64,000 nt of DNA, taken from Lepidurus packardi. Lineage: Eukaryota > Arthropoda > Branchiopoda > Notostraca > Triopsidae. This document shows, piece after piece, positions 13,701-23,784 of this stretch (position 1 is the first letter of the stretch; each line of letters starts with the position of its first letter). The translations under genes were made by a program, and so were the position numbers. The DNA lies in assembly GCA_023053545.1 (NCBI GenBank), contig JAKZAN010000007.1:2542001-2606000 (forward strand), read 5' to 3'. The notes under the pieces were generated by a model. That model was given only the letters and a program-made list of their open reading frames with translations. It searched no databases and was not told the DNA's origin.

Positions 13701-13901
13701 GCAAGCCGCAAGCTCATCCATATAACGGATAATCCGTTGGACCGTCACGATTTGGTCAACCCAGGTTATACACCAAGTCCTGAGCCAGAACGCAGTCGCA
13801 AAATCTCTAACAATGCTTTAAGAGCTACGTCGTCCGATACTTCTTCTTCGGGACATATCAGTATCCACATGGATTCCGAGCTGGAACACGTGGATTGTTG
13901 A
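7708..13901 (+). CDS. ADAM10: ADAM10/Kuzbanian-type metalloprotease, paralog A (5' end not found)
   Basis: A membrane sheddase that releases ectodomains (Notch and others in known family members). Exons by splice consensus and continuous frame: 7708-7840, 7910-8031, 8115-8903, 9638-9762, 9830-9958, 10023-10200, 10312-10481, 10659-11069, 11650-11784, 12144-13901. Order: prodomain (EPLYYEQAH...FHAH), basic cleavage sites (RQKR, RRRR), catalytic domain with zinc motif [11 protein letters not shown] split by the intron at 9958/10023, disintegrin module ([15 protein letters not shown]), Cys-rich domain, and a transmembrane helix ([15 protein letters not shown]) crossing the 11784/12144 junction. 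The last exon encodes a 585-residue basic, Ser/Pro-rich tail, far longer than the short mammalian tail and closer to fly Kuz in size. The signal-peptide exon lies upstream. AATAAA at 14146-14151 is the likely 3' end. It converges on paralog B. Confidence 0.9.
11785..11835 (+). other. Possible alternative terminal coding segment of ADAM10-A
   Basis: If the donor at 11785 is not used, the frame continues from the transmembrane helix for 16 residues ([16 protein letters not shown]) to a TGA at 11833-11835. This would give a membrane protease with almost no cytoplasmic tail. The donor (ATG|GTAATT) is usable but not ideal, so intron retention is possible. RNA evidence is needed to choose. Confidence 0.3.
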
Positions 13902-14463
13902 ACTTGAACTACTACAAACGTCAGTATGTTGTGTGTGTACGTATGTGTGCGCGTGTGTGTCGGAAAACGAGCATATCAAGTCATCTTGTACGTTGTTATA
14001 TTGTTGTTTTTTCATTTATTTTTTCGCTTGTTTTTCTAACGTCAACGGAATTCTTAGGCCTCTTAGGTATAAACAAATTGGGAGTCTGGTGAAATGTTAA
14101 AAGGGTGGGGAAAACATGATCTTTGTTGGGCAAATTTCGTACTTAAATAAACCGAACTATGTATAGTTCTAATGCTTTGTATAAAAATAAGGAAGCCGCA
14201 CTTCTCTGCAGAAAATTAAACCCAACTTATTTCTCAAATGCAAAAGAATTTTCTTTATCTACCGAGACGCGGTAAGTTATGTTTTATCTCAAATCGGTTT
14301 GGCTCTTCTGCATATTGGATCATACACAAGTTTGGATGAAAGATTTCGTGTAACGTGGCCGACAATTTAAAAGCCTACCGACAGCGACGACCGATAGCGA
14401 CAGACGGTCACATGTTAGGTTTGATACATGGCGACACATGCTGTCATGCAATAAAGGAGGTAA
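13902..14463. other. 3' UTR of ADAM10-A and flank
   Basis: Non-coding. It holds a GT-rich stretch at 13925-13960 and the AATAAA at 14146-14151 that probably ends the ADAM10-A transcript. Confidence 0.45.
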
Positions 14464-15204
14464 GAATAGTGAATCGCATAGCGAACGCGGCCCCGCTTTA
14501 CGAACCGCACGCGCGCTCTGTTGTGTTTCTTACATTTGAACTTTGTGGACAGTTCAGTGCTTTTTTAGTGTTGTCACAATGGCACCTAACAAGACCGTTT
14601 GTGGGAAGAGTAGAAATGCTCTTATTATTGAACTGAAGCAAGAAATCATAGACAAAAACGACGTCGGAGCTCGAGTTGTGGATCCTGCAGCTGAAATTGG
14701 AGTGATCAAGTCAACCATAAGAAGAATTTTAGCCAATTGAGAATTAATCTTGAAAGCTAAGGTGGCTAAGAGAGTCTCAAGAGTTTGTTCACAGGCACAT
14801 AGAAAATCGATCAGTGATGAAATGGAGAGCTTGCTGAGTCTTGATGGAGAGGGAGTTTGGGATTAATGAAAGGCATATGAAAGGAGATCAAACCTCGCAG
14901 GAAATAATTCGCAAGAAAGCCAGGGTCACGAATAAAGAGCTTAAAAGATCCACTCCAGGAACAAGCTCACAAGTTTAGAGCAAGAGCAAGAAGACTTCAA
15001 AGCCAGTAGGGGGTGGTTTCATGGGTTTAATTTCACCGTGTCATAATGCAAAATTACGTTCCTTTGCGATTTTGAACCGGCCTCGGGAACGGATCAAAAT
15101 TATTCATATAGTAACCTATGCGAAAGGGCGTCCCACATTCCACAACGATTCCAGAACGAACGCCGTCCTGGACCGGATTGCGTTCGTTATGCGAGGCATC
15201 ACTG
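14464..15204 (+). mobile_element. pogo/Tigger-like DNA transposon remnant, copy 1 (741 bp)
   Basis: Closely related to, and the same length as, the element at 17424-18164. The right end reads GCGAGGCATCACTG followed by TA, and the left end is decayed. The inside begins a transposase-like frame at 14579 (MAPNKTVCGKS...), similar to the N-terminal helix-turn-helix of CENP-B/Tigger transposases, which stops at 14740. The rest is broken. It lies between the two ADAM10 genes. Confidence 0.7.
14579..14740 (+). pseudogene. Tigger/CENP-B-type transposase fragment
   Basis: A 53-residue fragment with the charged 'ELKQEIIDKNDVG...DPAAEIGVIKSTIRRIL' pattern of the psq-like helix-turn-helix that opens pogo/Tigger transposases and CENP-B. 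It ends early at a TGA, and the second copy at about 17540-17700 is also broken. No DDE catalytic part is visible, so it cannot work on its own. Confidence 0.55.
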
Positions 15205-16179
15205 TACTGGGAATGCATCTACGACTATGTACGGTAAAGCAAAATACTTATCAATTTTCTTTATTGAAGACACATGGCAAAAACTGGGGGTAAAATTGAA
15301 AGACAAAAAGGCACTGAGCCTCGGCAGAACAACAAGTTGGACTGGCCAGCCTGAGCCTTTCAATAGCAATACTCGCTTTTGTCGTCCGCCAACAAACCTA
15401 TACTCTCCCTCCCGGTAGGCCCAGTCTTTCTTTTTCTTGGTGTGTAGACGAATACTATTATACTTATATACAAAGTAGAAAATGTAAACAAATGCAGAAC
15501 AACAGAAAACTCAGATCACACAGTCTATAGAACCTATAATTTCCGTTCTAAAAATGTCTTGCTTTGCCCCTCCCCCCCTTTTTTTCAGCCTCCAAACGTT
15601 GAATCCGATTCTCATGCACACAAATTCCCATCAGATCCTAGTTTTGTTTAGAGATGGACCCACACACGAAACAAGAACAATACATCTACCATCCCCCCCA
15701 CAAAAAAAATAATTACATTTGAAAACACGGAATATTCTTGGTTGAAAACATTCCGTTGTCCTTTTCTGGCAAGGTAAGTAGAGAAAATCTCGCAGGTGAT
15801 ACTTCACGAAAATCTCATATGCTGGCGTACTAGAGACGGAAAATAAAGAGGAACGAAAGGACACTTGGGTTTAAAGTTCCTTTGAGGAGCGGAAAGTGCT
15901 TCCAGGGGTACGGAAACACAAATTAAATTACCATAAAGAGAAAGAAAAAACAATTTTACACAGTGTTGATTCGGTATTTAAAAAAATCGCATACTTCCTC
16001 ACTCGGCAGGCCGTCACATAAATTAATACAATATAAAAACTACCAGCAAAAAAATCTGCTACCTTTTTCCACTGTCCCCAAAATGCCACAATTAGGTTAA
16101 AAGTCTATCTTTTTCCCTTTTTTTTTGGTCCAAGGAACGTTTTCCACTGTCTTAAACCAGTCGCCCCAAACCGTTCACT
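15205..16179. other. Intergenic / 3' UTR of ADAM10-B
   Basis: Non-coding sequence between the Tigger remnant and the stop codon of ADAM10-B. I see no exon or RNA gene. Confidence 0.4.
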
Positions 16180-19100
16180 TTAAACTCTGGGATTCCTCAT
16201 TTCGAACGCATTAGCATTACGAGGACTTGGGTAGGCGTTTGCATACGGATCAGCATACGCTCTTCCTCCATTTCCAGGTGGCGCTGTAGCTGCTTTAAAG
16301 AAAAAGGCCAATTAATTGAACAAATTTCTTGAAAATATCTCAAAAGAAAATATATATATATATATATATTAATAATAGTAATAATTAGTACGTTTCGGTC
16401 GGTTGTAATGTCCTCGACCGTCACCATAGCCATGAGCGGGGCCATTAGGGGGCGGAGCCCGGTTAGGAGCCGGGTACAAAGGCGTTTGTGCCGTGGCAGT
16501 TCCTGGAGCAGTGTCTGGCGCAGGAGCAGCGCCGCCCCCAGGCGGTTGATGACGTTTTCGCCGGAGCGTGCTGTACGGATGACGTAAAGTCTCTGTTATT
16601 CTGAGAGCGGGCTGTTTCTTAGGATTCGAAGACGGCGTGTGGACGGCACAACACTTGATGAACACACCCATGAAGAGCACAAAGCCCACGCCCATGAGTA
16701 GAACTGCCCACCAGTACTCGGTGATCCATTGAGCGATCGTGAGCAGGGTTTCCCGGTTAAAAAGGAGGTTTTTAAGTCGAGCCAAGGGTCCTTCCGCGTC
16801 CACTGCTCTGCATTTCAGGAACACGTCGCAGTAACCCTATAGGAATGAAAATATCCCAGGATTAATTATAGAACAATAACTATTGTTGAATAGTTTAGTT
16901 TGACAATAACTCAAGTTTTACCTGGTAGTTATCACAAGGAGAACCCGGACGTAAGGAAATTCCATCTGCTAACTGCAACTCCACAGTCAATTCGGAAGTG
17001 CTCTTGCACGTGGCGTTCATTCCACGCGAAGCGTGTAAGCACGCCAATTCGCACAGTTTCCGCTTGTCGTCGATATTTTGCGACGTGAGGAAGCACTCAC
17101 GCAGGCCCCACTTGGAGCAAATCGAACCCGAACATTCGCCACTCTGGCATACTTGAGTCTTCCCATTGCATTCCGTGCCATTCGCTTTGGGCGGAGGTAA
17201 AGGACAGCGCGCAGAAGAACCGTTGCAAGTTGCAAATCCACTGCATTCACTTTCGCCTTTGCACTGGAGGCTTCGCGTGGCTGTGACAAACGTGCAGCTG
17301 CTCGTGCAGCAAGTGCCTTCGCTGGGACTAAAAATACATAAGAAAGAATCTTTTCAATTAACTAGCTCTCATTTTGATTTTAATTGAATTACTAATCAAA
17401 AAATTTAATTCACTGTTTCACTACAGTGGTGCCTCGCATAATGAACATGGTCCCGCATTACAAACCGCACGCGCGCTCTGTTGTTTTTTACATTTGAAAT
17501 TTGTGGAAAGTTCCGTGTTTTTTTTTAGTGTTGTCAAAATGGCACCATAGAGACCGTTAGTGGGAAGATTAGAAAAGAACTTATTACTGAAATGAAGCAA
17601 GAAATCATAGATAAAAAAAAGTCTTAGGAACTAGAGTTTGTGGATCTTGCAGCAAAATATGGAGTGATCAAGTGAACTATGGCAACAATTTAAGCCAATA
17701 GAGAATCAATCGCGAAAGCTAAGGTGGCCAAGGGAGTCTTAAGAGTTTGTTCATAGATGTACAGAAAATCGATCAGTGGTGGAATGGAGAGGTTGTTGTT
17801 CGTTTTTATTAATGAAAGGCTAATGAAAGGAGATCAAACCTCGCAGGAAATAATTCGTAAGAAAGCCAGGGTCACGAATAAAAAGCTTAAAAGATCCACT
17901 CCAGGAACAAACTCGCAAGCTTTAGAACAAGAGGAGGAAGAGTTCAAAGCCTGTAGGGGGTGGTTTCCTAGGTTTCAGAAAAGAAGTTGCATCCACAGTG
18001 TCAATGCAAAATTTTAAGATTTTTCGCGATTTTGGACCGGCCTCGGGAACGGATCAAAATTATTCCCATACTAACTTATGAGAAACGGCGTCCCGCATAA
18101 AGAACGATTCCCGTAATGAACGCCGTCCTGGACCGGATTGCGTTCGTTATGCGAGGCACCACTGAATTTTGAGAACTCGTGAACGGCTAACGAAACGAAA
18201 AGGAAGGAAAAACATCCCTTCCTTATGATAACGAAGACGTCGAGCTTCTTTCGAAATACGCTTTAAAAAAAAAAAAAAAAAAAAATTTTTACCTGCATTG
18301 CTTGCCAGGACGACGCTTACAGCCTTGAGCGGTCGGATCACGTCTTCTGTCCTCATCGGATACGACACGTGGATAGCAGCAAGTTTCTTGGCATTCTGCG
18401 TCATCGTATCCGCAATCGCACTCCTCGGTCTCTTCCACGATCTTGTTCCCGCAAAAGGCACCGTTCCATTCGGTAAAACAGTTCTTTTTCCGGCCTTCCT
18501 GCAAGGCATCTAATACAGAAGAAACGTTTCCGGTGGAACAATTGGAGAATTTGCTATTGTTGGGCCGTTCACCGGAAGTGGCCGACGCGAACATGATATA
18601 ATTGCCATTTTGACCTCCAGGTCGACATTGATTTGGATAATCGTGCTGTCAAAAGCAAAATAATTGCCATTTTTAACAAAAATAAAAGGAAACATTTCAA
18701 GAATTAAAGGAACTGAGGTATTTTAACGAGACAAAGAGTTTGTCATGAAAACAAGATATGATTCAGAATCTATAGTGTAAAATTATGTAATTACCGGCGA
18801 GCCAAAATTGTGGCCAATCTCATGGGCAAGAGTAAGTTGTGACACTTTGGGAGGGACGCGACTGTTGTAATTGACAAAGGTGATGATACCCGTATTAAGA
18901 GATCGTCTGGTAGTACGTGGATAGCCTGCGACATTCTCGGTATAGGTCTTGAATCGTTCGCAGATGCCACCGGAAGCTCCTGAGGCTGAAGCCACCCAAG
19001 CAAGGCCCAAGGTTCCACCCGTGAAATCTCGGTAAGTGAAGACGTATGCCAAGCAAAAGTCTTCGTGATTGCCTTGGGAGTGGAGGTTGAGAAAATTGCT

Positions 19101-22100
19101 CACGTCGATATTCGGCAGACAAAACTTGTTTTCATCCCCTCGCCAACCGTGTTCGCACGCTTCGTAATCGTCCATCTATAAAAGTAAGAACGAGACACAC
19201 TGTAAATTTCAAACTTTCCTAAAGGAGTTTAAAGTTATCAAAATCAACGTGATTTATAGACTAAATGTACTTTGATCCGTTGGACTTCGAAGCGAATCAT
19301 TCGATGCTGGTATTTGCCATCGAAACGCGTGTTCATGTAAATGAGGTTTACGGCCTTGACGTGCTGGGCAATGAGCGACGAGATTTCTTCGCGCGTACGC
19401 ACAGCGTCGCGCTTCTCTTGCTCGTAAATATGGCGCCAAATCAAGGGATCCGTTTGGATGAAGAGTGAGCAGGTGCCTTTGGTGCTGGAGCTCTCTCTGC
19501 TCTGTCGTTTGCTTCGTTTTCTGCTTTCAAAAGTGCCCGTGTTGGCTTCCAACGAGTATTTGTAATAACCGGGGTGGTTTTTGGCCATGGCTGTCTCCCA
19601 ATCGTCTCTGGGCGACTTGTGCGGCCCAAAATCTGTCACTTCGTTCATTCTATTAACGTTTGGGCCTGTTTTGGGAGGGTGTGGGTTCAACTCCACCTGT
19701 TCCTCTGACACAGCGCTGTTTTGAACGCTATCCATCCAAGCCGCCACTTCATCTGTCGCTCCACAACCAGGTGCGTGGCCTAAACACAGTAATATAATAG
19801 TATGTACATATTATTAGTATTTTTCAGAATACTTTTCCGGCGCGTATCATAAGGGTCGATCACATGTTCATCCTTGTAAATGACTGAATGAAATTGGGAA
19901 CCATTATGATTTGGGAAGTATTTCTGGGCTCTTTCCACGTAGAAAGTGCCCTCTTTGGTATGAATCTTCCCATCGAAGATACCATCGCGCAACGAACCAA
20001 ACGCTAACGCATCTGGTTCACCTAAAGAAGTGAAAAAAAGGTTACATGTCAGTTGCAAAGGGTTTTGGAATATTTATATACATATTCCTAACAGCAAAAC
20101 TTTGTACTTTTTTTTACAAACTACAATAGACGCGCTTATTGTGATGACTAGTTATTAGAATCAGCCGCTTTATGGAATCAAATTTTAAAGGACCGATTCA
20201 AAGTGAATATTGATTGCATTTTAATCGGTTATTGGAATCACACTTAGGATACTGGAATAAATTTCAAACGAATCTTCACATGTTCACGAAACTACAGTAG
20301 TGATTGCTATACGGACTTTGCATACTAACCAATGACATTGCTTTTACGTCGTTTTGACCAATCCTGTCCTTTCCAGCTTACTATTACGCTTAGGGAGAAA
20401 TTCATTCTAAACTCCTCTGTCACTTAAATGAGCAAATTATTGAATTACCAGTTCCTTTAATTGAATGGGAAAATTAAAAAGATATCGAGTTGAAAACCCT
20501 AGCTAAGCGTAAGAGTAGGCTTCAAAGGCGCAGTGTTACTTGTGTTTTAGACGTGTGGTTATACAAAAATGGCGACGAGCAAGAAAAGAGTTGATTCAAG
20601 TGTAAAAGAGAAGTTTTGGCTCATTGTAGCTTATGACAAATTAACTTTAAAAGATTTGTTAGAAAGGGAAGCGGCCATTAAGTTAGGAATTAATGAATCA
20701 TCTCTATCAAAATTGTTGAAAAAACGTTACGAAATAAACAATGGTGGGTGTCGTGAATTTAGAAAAAGGAAACGTGTTGGAAAGTGTCAAAAAGTAGATG
20801 ATGTTTTGTTTCTTTCGTTTAAACAAGCCAGTTCCTTTCACGCGCAGATTAATCGTAGCATTCTATTGCAAATTCCAATTTTTGGTTATTAGAACCTCCG
20901 CTTAATAGAATCAATATTCACTTGAGAAACATGATCACAATAAGCGGTATCTACTATATTCATATAAGATGAACTATTCCTCTTAAACTTAGCGTGGAAA
21001 AATTGAAAAGTTTACCTATAAGCTCTCCTTCGTAATGGGTGGAGTCTACGTCCAAACGACGTCCGTCATGGCCCTCAATCACCAGATTGTCCGAAAACAC
21101 GGACGTATCTCTTCGTAGGCGGAGCTTAAAGGGTCGTGCATGAGCATGGAATTCTACTATGTGGGCGAAATCTGCGTCCAAAGCCCTTTTACTCCGTGTA
21201 TGATGGGACGGTTCATAATCTAGTGACTCGTAATGAAGGACATACTCGTTCAACCGTTCTAAACCGGAAAAGAAACACGAAAGCAAGAAAAAACAATGCA
21301 TTAACACATTCTGTCTCATTTCTTTGTTAAAAAACATAATAAATCCACCACAATCGTCCACACATTTGTAGGCTTCCACAGGTAACCTATTTTTCCGCAC
21401 TTCTTTTTGTAACACACGACTGAAGAGATAATTCGACTTCTAAGATAATTACAAATAATAAAGGCATATGGGAAGCCAGTGTCATGCATTAGAAAGCAAC
21501 CCGGTCTCCGCTTCTCGATTTCCATACTTCCTCTTTCTATCATCGATTCACCTTCAACTTCCCTTCTCACACAAAAAGAAATAAAAAGAAAAAACACCCA
21601 TTTCCTCAACGAAAATCGACGCAATTAACCTTGCGGGTTGGCTGAACTTGCTTCCCGGCGCCTAATTTATACACATTAAACCCCCTATTGTTGGACGTCC
21701 TTGCTTTTTGCCCAGAATCAGTGAAACTTCCCATTAAGCAATTTGGGATCCTTTGCAAGTTTATTTCGATTTGCTGCAAAACTCTTTCGAGAATAGCGGA
21801 CAAATTGGGACGGCTAGTCACGTGCGACCAAGAAGGGGAAACCGGTGTGTTACCACACTTGCCCGAAAGGCAATCGTTTGCTTTTATTTTCTGAGGGGCC
21901 TGTCAGAGGTGACGTCAATTCAGCATAGGATGTTGCTTCATAAAGGCGGTTGCTCCGTTAATAAGGGAGAGTTTAGTCCTGATTAACCACCAATGCTTGA
22001 TGTTCTCTTAAAAGGGGACTGAAAACGAGAAATGTTTTATGTAAGTGAGCGTTTTTCATTTCACTGCAAATTATAGAATTTTTATTTTTTTTACCTTTTG

Positions 22101-22537
22101 GGTGCAAACGAAAGAGGAAAGAGAAAGCCCGTAGGCCTGAGTCGGGATGTTTCGGGATCATGGGCATAAAGTAAGTAGGAAGCCGAGCTTGGCATGCCTA
22201 AAAGATATCAAGGCCAGCAGGAACAAAACAAAGAAAGGCAAGGAACTCTTGGTCGGAACGAAATTAACGTGGAAGTTTGCAGTATAGATCGATTTGTTTG
22301 CTTGTGCGTCGGGATTCTAAAGTTTAGTTTCTAAATAAACACGTTGGAAACGAGGCACCGAATGAAAAACAGTTATGTAAAAAAGGATCAAGAGGGATTT
22401 TCCGATTTCTTGGGTCTTTCTAAACGAACGTTGTAGGGGAGGAAAACGGTAATTTGTGTGTGTTACTCACCAGCCCTGCAACAAAGGTGGGGGCCGTGGC
22501 TGAGCAACGCAGCCAACAATAGAATACGCGTCCTCAT
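16180..22537 (-). CDS. ADAM10: ADAM10/Kuzbanian-type metalloprotease, paralog B (complete)
   Basis: Nine exons, read from the start: 22537-22471, 21258-21016, 20021-19833, 19779-19262, 19175-18795, 18645-18293, 17327-16922, 16836-16392, 16289-16180. They total 2712 nt (903 residues) with every phase matching. Exon 1 gives a classic signal peptide ([13 protein letters not shown]...CCRA). Then come the prodomain, a furin-type site (RKRSKR), the catalytic domain with [11 protein letters not shown] (His457, Glu458, His461, His467), disintegrin and Cys-rich modules with many paired Cys, a transmembrane segment at about 760-780 and a Pro-rich tail of about 120 residues. The domain plan and length fit ADAM10 well. 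Oddities are a weak donor (GTCTAT) after 19262, a NAGNAG acceptor before the last exon, and transposon remnants in two introns. Confidence 0.93.
17424..18164 (+). mobile_element. pogo/Tigger-like DNA transposon remnant, copy 2 (741 bp)
   Basis: Good inverted ends: CAGTGGTGCCTCGCATAATG at 17424 (preceded by TA) and the complementary GCGAGGCACCACTG ending at 18164. The interior is the same as copy 1, with the transposase-like frame broken by stops. It sits in the ADAM10-B intron between exons 18645-18293 and 17327-16922, in the opposite sense to the host gene. These ends are typical of the Tc1-mariner/Tigger group, which uses TA targets. Confidence 0.8.
18265..18285 (+). repeat. A21 homopolymer in an ADAM10-B intron
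   Basis: A run of 21 A on the plus strand, which is a T run just downstream of the donor at 18292 on the transcribed strand. It is probably only a microsatellite. Confidence 0.8.
20124..20954 (+). mobile_element. pogo-like DNA transposon remnant of a second family
   Basis: TA-flanked (20122-20123 and 20955-20956). The inverted ends share the core CGCTTATTGTGAT near 20132-20144 and its complement near 20936-20948, with further inverted similarity inside (TTATTAGAATC-type words). A frame from 20569 to 20892 starts [17 protein letters not shown] and resembles the CENP-B/pogo helix-turn-helix. No catalytic domain follows. The element is in the ADAM10-B intron between exons 21258-21016 and 20021-19833. 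Confidence 0.65.
20569..20892 (+). pseudogene. CENP-B/pogo-type transposase N-terminal fragment
   Basis: 107 residues. The first 60 have the layout of a psq/CENP-B-N DNA-binding domain (basic start, then '[19 protein letters not shown]' as the recognition-helix region). The DDE domain is absent, so it is a remnant. A domesticated small DNA-binding protein is conceivable, but its place inside a TA-bounded element within an intron argues against it. Confidence 0.5.
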
Positions 22538-23784
22538 TGCCAACCATACAGCTTCCAAGAATCAGTCATAACCAGTGCATATTCCAGAGCAGATCTTTGT
22601 TAAGTAAACGGATGAGTAATGAAGAAAACGTCCACACACAAAAGAAACACACCACTTCCCGAAAGTCAACTGACCTGGACGACGGCAGACTACCTAACTA
22701 GCCGCTGCCTCCCGCAGCGCCAACTTTGGCGTGTCCATGTTTGAGTATAGATGGCAGCATGTTCTAGAGGATACGCTCAGTTGGGCTGGTGCAGCCCAGG
22801 GGGCAGTAACAGGCTACTCGCGTGAATTTATAAGCAAAAGCGTAGCAAAATTTTGTCAACGCGGCGGAATACATGAAAGTGAGAGTTTACATGTAGTGTG
22901 GTAAATTTGCACATGTGCCGCTTTTAATCGGTAAGCTTAATCAATTTTATTCCTATTCAAAGACTGGGGATGTGCATTGTGGGTAATGAGAATAATTTAG
23001 GAAGCAACCGTTCTTATGTTTTTAATTAACTGGATAGTCTAACTTCCTTGAATTTTTTTTAGTTTTGTATTTGCACGTCTTGCTCTCTTCTGGTAATTAA
23101 CGTTAATGACTTGGCTCCTTCAATAGTCATTAAAATAAAGGGACTTGTGCGTCATAAGCAACGTCGTGAAGCCATTTTAAACTTTTCTGCGAGAAGAGAC
23201 AGACGTTGATTTTCTCCATTGAATACTAATTTCTCTCCGATTAAACCTAATTTCTTTCTCTTCCTCGAGAATCTTAAATTTTTAACATACTCTTTGATAC
23301 TGAGACGCATTCTGCTCAGATGCTTGTTTTTTGGCCTTGAATTACCCAGAGTGACTTAACCAGTGAACCGGTTTTCTTGTTTGTCTCTTCATTCTTCCGC
23401 ATGCAAATTTTGAATTTGAAAGCAACAACGACAACAAACAGCATTTTTGAGCAACCAACTTGAGCATTAGCCTATCTTCCTGTGTGTGGACATTTAAAAC
23501 ACGCCCACGGTGGACATGCTGAATTCCGCTCGTCAACCACGCCTACTGTCAAGTATAACTTTTCAATTGGTTTAAAATTTTGACTTTTTCTCCGGTGTCT
23601 GTCTACCTTTTAATTAGCATTAAGGGGGTTGAGCTTGGCTTACGCTCCACCTGCTGGAGCTTCCGCTTCAATTCGTATCCTTGAGCAGGGTTCGTCATCC
23701 AGATCAGTCTCATTGTGCTCCTCGCAGGCAACTCGGCGGCCGCGTCTTAATCCAAGTTGGGGAGAAAGTGTCCAGACCCGAACC
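22538..23784. other. Divergent promoter region, ADAM10-B (-) / GPT (+)
   Basis: About 1.25 kb between the two start codons. It is unusually GC-rich around 22480-22810. No other exon is recognised except a possible upstream coding extension of GPT (23629-23784, open but lacking an in-frame ATG). Confidence 0.35.

Noticed and set aside
12377-13717. Long open frames on the minus strand opposite the ADAM10-A tail exon
   Set aside because: Shadows of a GC-richer coding exon; no splice or family support.
21259-21415. ADAM10-B starting at a Met just upstream of exon 2 (hydrophobic [17 protein letters not shown])
   Set aside because: That hydrophobic run is the translated pyrimidine tract of the splice acceptor; the exon at 22537-22471 gives a proper signal peptide in matching phase.
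23629-23784. Open extension upstream of the GPT ATG as part of the protein
   Set aside because: No in-frame ATG in the same stretch; kept only as a possible upstream exon with a mitochondrial presequence.
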